DNA from: Antedon mediterranea | Taxonomy: Eukaryota > Echinodermata > Crinoidea > Comatulida > Antedonidae | NCBI RefSeq assembly: GCF_964355755.1 | Contig: NC_092680.1 | Coordinates: 6,797,001 to 6,861,000, forward strand | DNA length: 64,000 nucleotides | Direction: 5' to 3' | In this document: piece after piece, positions 60,976-64,000 of the stretch | Numbering within the stretch: position 1 is the first letter of the stretch | Layout: the number at the start of each line of letters is the position of its first letter | Notes under the pieces: generated by a model | Told to the model about the DNA's origin: nothing | Seen by the model: only the letters and a program-made list of their open reading frames with translations | Databases searched by the model: none | Program-made: the position numbers and the translations under genes

Positions 60976-63900
60976 ATGTCAGAAGGAGAACAACATAAAG
61001 AGGAAGGCGATGTTCTGCCAATGGTTAACGATCTTCTCAAGAATTCGTCTTCACACGGGCTGCCAAATATCTATTCTGCACAGTCCCTGGTTGGAAAGTT
61101 TTTCTGGGCAGCTGTGTTCTTTACCGGGTTATGTCTTATGCTTTGGCAGGTTTATGAGTTATTTGTGGCATATTTTGCATACGAGTATATTGTTGGAATT
61201 GAAGTACGGTTTAACAGATCTCTACCATTCCCTGCAGTCACCATCTGTAATTTAAATCCGATAAAACAAAGTATTCTAGAAAGATCTAGTGAAGCCTTCC
61301 GAAGTGAGTTTGACGCTAGTTATATCGCAGATAAAGTGGCATGGATGGAAAGTAATACACAACAGAGTGTACCAGTCGCTAAAGGAGAACAATCTGGACC
61401 AGTGACCGTAGAGTATTACACTACAAATATTGAAGATACAGCGACTGAAAGTTCAGGTTCGGGTAGAAAAGCAAGAGGCGCTAACCCTGTACCGATTCCG
61501 CCTTCTCCTCCACCTACTTCTTTCACAACTTCAAGTAACGAAGGAATCAATTCTACATTCAATTCTACAGAACCTCCGGTAAGTTCAACCACCGTTTTAT
61601 TACTGACTGAAAAATACTAATGGTGACAAAATACGGGGAAATTGTTCGTGTCTCCATGGAGATGCAATTTCATATTGGCAAATGTGTACACCATAATACA
61701 TTTTATTTATATTTAAATTCAAATAAAAGCCAACATTTTTGAGTAAGCCTTTCTCCGCATTATAATTAATGTATTTGTTTTTCTTTTTATCTTACCATAA
61801 TGTAATTGAATTTCGATCAACGTTACATGCATCTTATTCAAACTTGACTTTTACATGTTCTTTTATTAGGCCTATGTTACTTGTGTTATATACATTATCT
61901 TCGGCTGCCCTACCATATTTGTAATTTCGGATACCTTACTGGCCAATTTCACACACGATGCAACTGATTCTGTAGCTGTCACTAGACAGATTCTAACTGA
62001 CTATCGCAAGTCATCTATAAACAAGTTTAGCTGTGTATTCAATATAGTTAGAATCTGTGTAGTGACAGCAGCTGCAGAATCGGGACGAACGATGAGTATA
62101 AATAAAAGTGCATACATTCTAAGCATAATAACATTTAAAATCACAAAAGTGTTTCTTTGAGTGACGCACTTCACCTCTTATTACTTGCAGGTAAAATCAT
62201 GGGATGAGCTTGAAAACAAGGAATATTTTGAAGCTCAGTCAACAGAGTACATACGTATGAAAAAGTTGAGGATTGCACTTTCAGAAATACCGTTGGAACA
62301 AAAAATAATCATGGGACATACTTTACAAGATATTCTTTTAGATTGTTCATGGAAAGGTTTTCAATGTGGGCCACAGTAAGTAACATTCTAAACATTCTCT
62401 CTTATTAGTTGTCAATTCAACGTTAATAAAAACAGATTCATCCAGAATCCCTACTACTTCCTCTAAGAGACAAAAAATGTATTAATGATTTGTCAAATTT
62501 TAAATCCAACGTTTGAAAATCAGATTGAATTTGCATTTCTATTTTTTTTCGGTTTTTTTACTCTTTGCAGAGTTATTTTAGAATTTATTTATCCAGAAAA
62601 TAAATACAAATAGATAAAATTGTATACGGAATCCTTGGCGATATAGTTGTTGTAATTGAGCTAAAGGAAAATAAATAACTATGCTATTATTGTATAGTGT
62701 TTTTAATTCAACAACATTTTACTCCTGATAACGCAACATGCGATTTTTTTTGTTTTTTTTACTGTAGTACAAAGGTATACAAACATCTACGTGCGTACCA
62801 TTGTGTCTATTTATACCCAAACTAATGTGATTTCTTTACCAATGCATCTTCAAGCTACTGACCATGTAATATTAATCTTGAGTGTTTTGATTGAATTCAA
62901 GTAAATTTTCTTTTGGATCTAATGTTTTGATTGAATATTTTAGAAATTTTACTACATTTTACCATTATCAATATGGAAATTGCTACACTTTCAACAATGG
63001 AGTGGAGAATCCTGTACTTACTACTAGCAGACCCGGACCAAATTACGGTAAACAAATATGTTTCTATTTAAAATCGAAAAACAACAATGCTTTATGTTTG
63101 CGCAGATGCAACTTCTGACTAGACAAGATTTCAGCTTCCATTGTGTAAATGATTAAAGTTTAAATTTGTGAATAAATAATTATACATACCTCCAAATAAT
63201 GAATAATTGTTGCTAAGTGCTTATGTGCTAATCCATAGTATGGCACTAAAATATTTAAACAAAATTTAACAGTTTTACTGAAACCTATAGCTTTAACCTT
63301 TGACTCATTAGTGAATTGTTTATGTGTGTTTACAGGTCTGAGCCTGGAATTATTCGTTGATCAAGACGAATATATGGAAGGCATGACAGATGCCGCAGGG
63401 TTCCGAGTATCCGTGCATGAGCCAAACGTAATGCCATTCCCAGAAGACGATGGTTTGTCTATTGGTCCTGGTCAAAGATCCTCTTTAGCTACGAGAGTGG
63501 TAAGTTTTTGGTACGGTAGAATCGTATAGCACTAACTAAATATGATCTACATTTTGTGTATGCCTTTTTTAGTTAAACTTATTTATGCAATTGATTTTGT
63601 AAACTGTGGGCGTCCGTTTTCGAAATAAAATGTTTCAACTTAGAAGCTTAGATAGGCCTACTAAATAGATGAATAGAATAAATAAATGAAACTATAGCTT
63701 TTCTCCGGATTATTGATATTATTTTAGGTTTTTATTTTTTCCCCTGACAAATACTTTTATTTGAATTTAACCATTGTTATAGACCTATTAATATATATTG
63801 GTTATGGTTGCCAAACCCACACACATATTTACTGTGAACAATAACACCTTCGTATTGAACTATTCTTTTCAGTTGGAAATGGATCGATTAGGATCACCCT

Positions 63901-63980
63901 GGGGTGACTGCACAGACGCAAATTTGTACACAACTAAAGATATATTCATTAATTGTTATAATGTTAAGTACAGTAAGCAG
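60976..63980 (+). CDS. ENaC/degenerin/ASIC-family sodium channel subunit, 5' five exons (partial)
   Basis: Coding exons: 60976-61578, 62191-62375, 62944-63047, 63336-63499 and 63873-63980, the last followed by GTAATT; the gene runs off the window. Phases chain, giving about 388 residues. The family forms trimeric amiloride-sensitive Na+ channels. Residues 27-28 are the conserved His-Gly gating motif (SSSHGLPNI). TM1 spans about 41-68, and FPAVTICN (85-92) starts the extracellular domain. Later exons show NFTTFYHYQYGNCYTFN, a family block, then GLSLELFVDQDEY and DAAGFRVSVHEPNVMPFPED, the beta-ball and palm region shared by ENaC and ASIC channels, then GSPWGDC. TM2 and the selectivity filter lie beyond the edge. 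Residues about 133-201 form a Ser/Thr/Pro-rich insert with RKAR at 164-167 and NST sequons at 192 and 196. ASIC, ENaC or peptide-gated subtype cannot be decided. Confidence 0.93.
61963..62080. repeat. Foldback repeat in intron 1 of the channel gene
   Basis: GATTCTGTAGCTGTCACTAG with ACAGATTCTAACTGA is inverted against TAGTTAGAATCTGTGTAGTG with ACAGCAGCTGCAGAATC, separated by about 45 bases. Probably a small MITE remnant. Confidence 0.7.
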
Positions 63981-64000
63981 GTAATTATCATCTTTATATA

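Overview
The window reads as animal nuclear DNA that is AT-rich, with intron-rich genes (GT-AG introns, branched gene structures, no operons) and many short mobile elements. The gene set (IGFBP-domain secreted protein, FAM227 protein, SLC24 Na/Ca-K exchanger, UBE2Q-type E2, ENaC/degenerin channel) fits a metazoan. The very frequent palindrome TAGGCCTA, the 5S-rRNA-headed SINE and tRNA-headed SINEs sharing one core suggest an invertebrate deuterostome, perhaps an echinoderm; the species is an inference only.

Layout. (1) 2623-23619, minus strand: a four-exon gene that I assembled from splice phases, coding a 232-residue secreted protein with a 12-cysteine IGFBP domain and an unusual 16-cysteine tail. 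(2) 25397-35746, plus strand: a 13-exon FAM227-family gene, divergent from gene 1 across a 1.8 kb spacer that contains CCAAT boxes and a GC-rich block. (3) 38747-45621, minus strand: a nine-exon K+-dependent Na+/Ca2+ exchanger (SLC24/NCKX), convergent with gene 2. (4) 49234-56580, plus strand: a ten-exon ubiquitin-conjugating enzyme of the UBE2Q2 type with its active cysteine intact, divergent from gene 3. (5) 60976 to beyond the right edge, plus strand: the first five coding exons of an ENaC/degenerin/ASIC-family sodium channel. In every gene the intron phases chain correctly from exon to exon, so the models are internally consistent.

Between and within the genes lie at least four MITE-like families, SINEs with 5S or tRNA heads, a 46-bp satellite with a five-unit higher-order repeat, a 116-bp minisatellite inside the exchanger gene, several foldback elements and a hammerhead-ribozyme-like motif. 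The five genes do not form an evident pathway.

Points most worth following: the new cysteine module downstream of the IGFBP domain, a possible furin site in a proline-rich insert of the channel, a start-stop upstream ORF two bases before the UBE2Q start, a likely GC-AG intron and a 15-nt microexon in FAM227, and the hammerhead-like motif. All calls come from reading the sequence; no database search was run.
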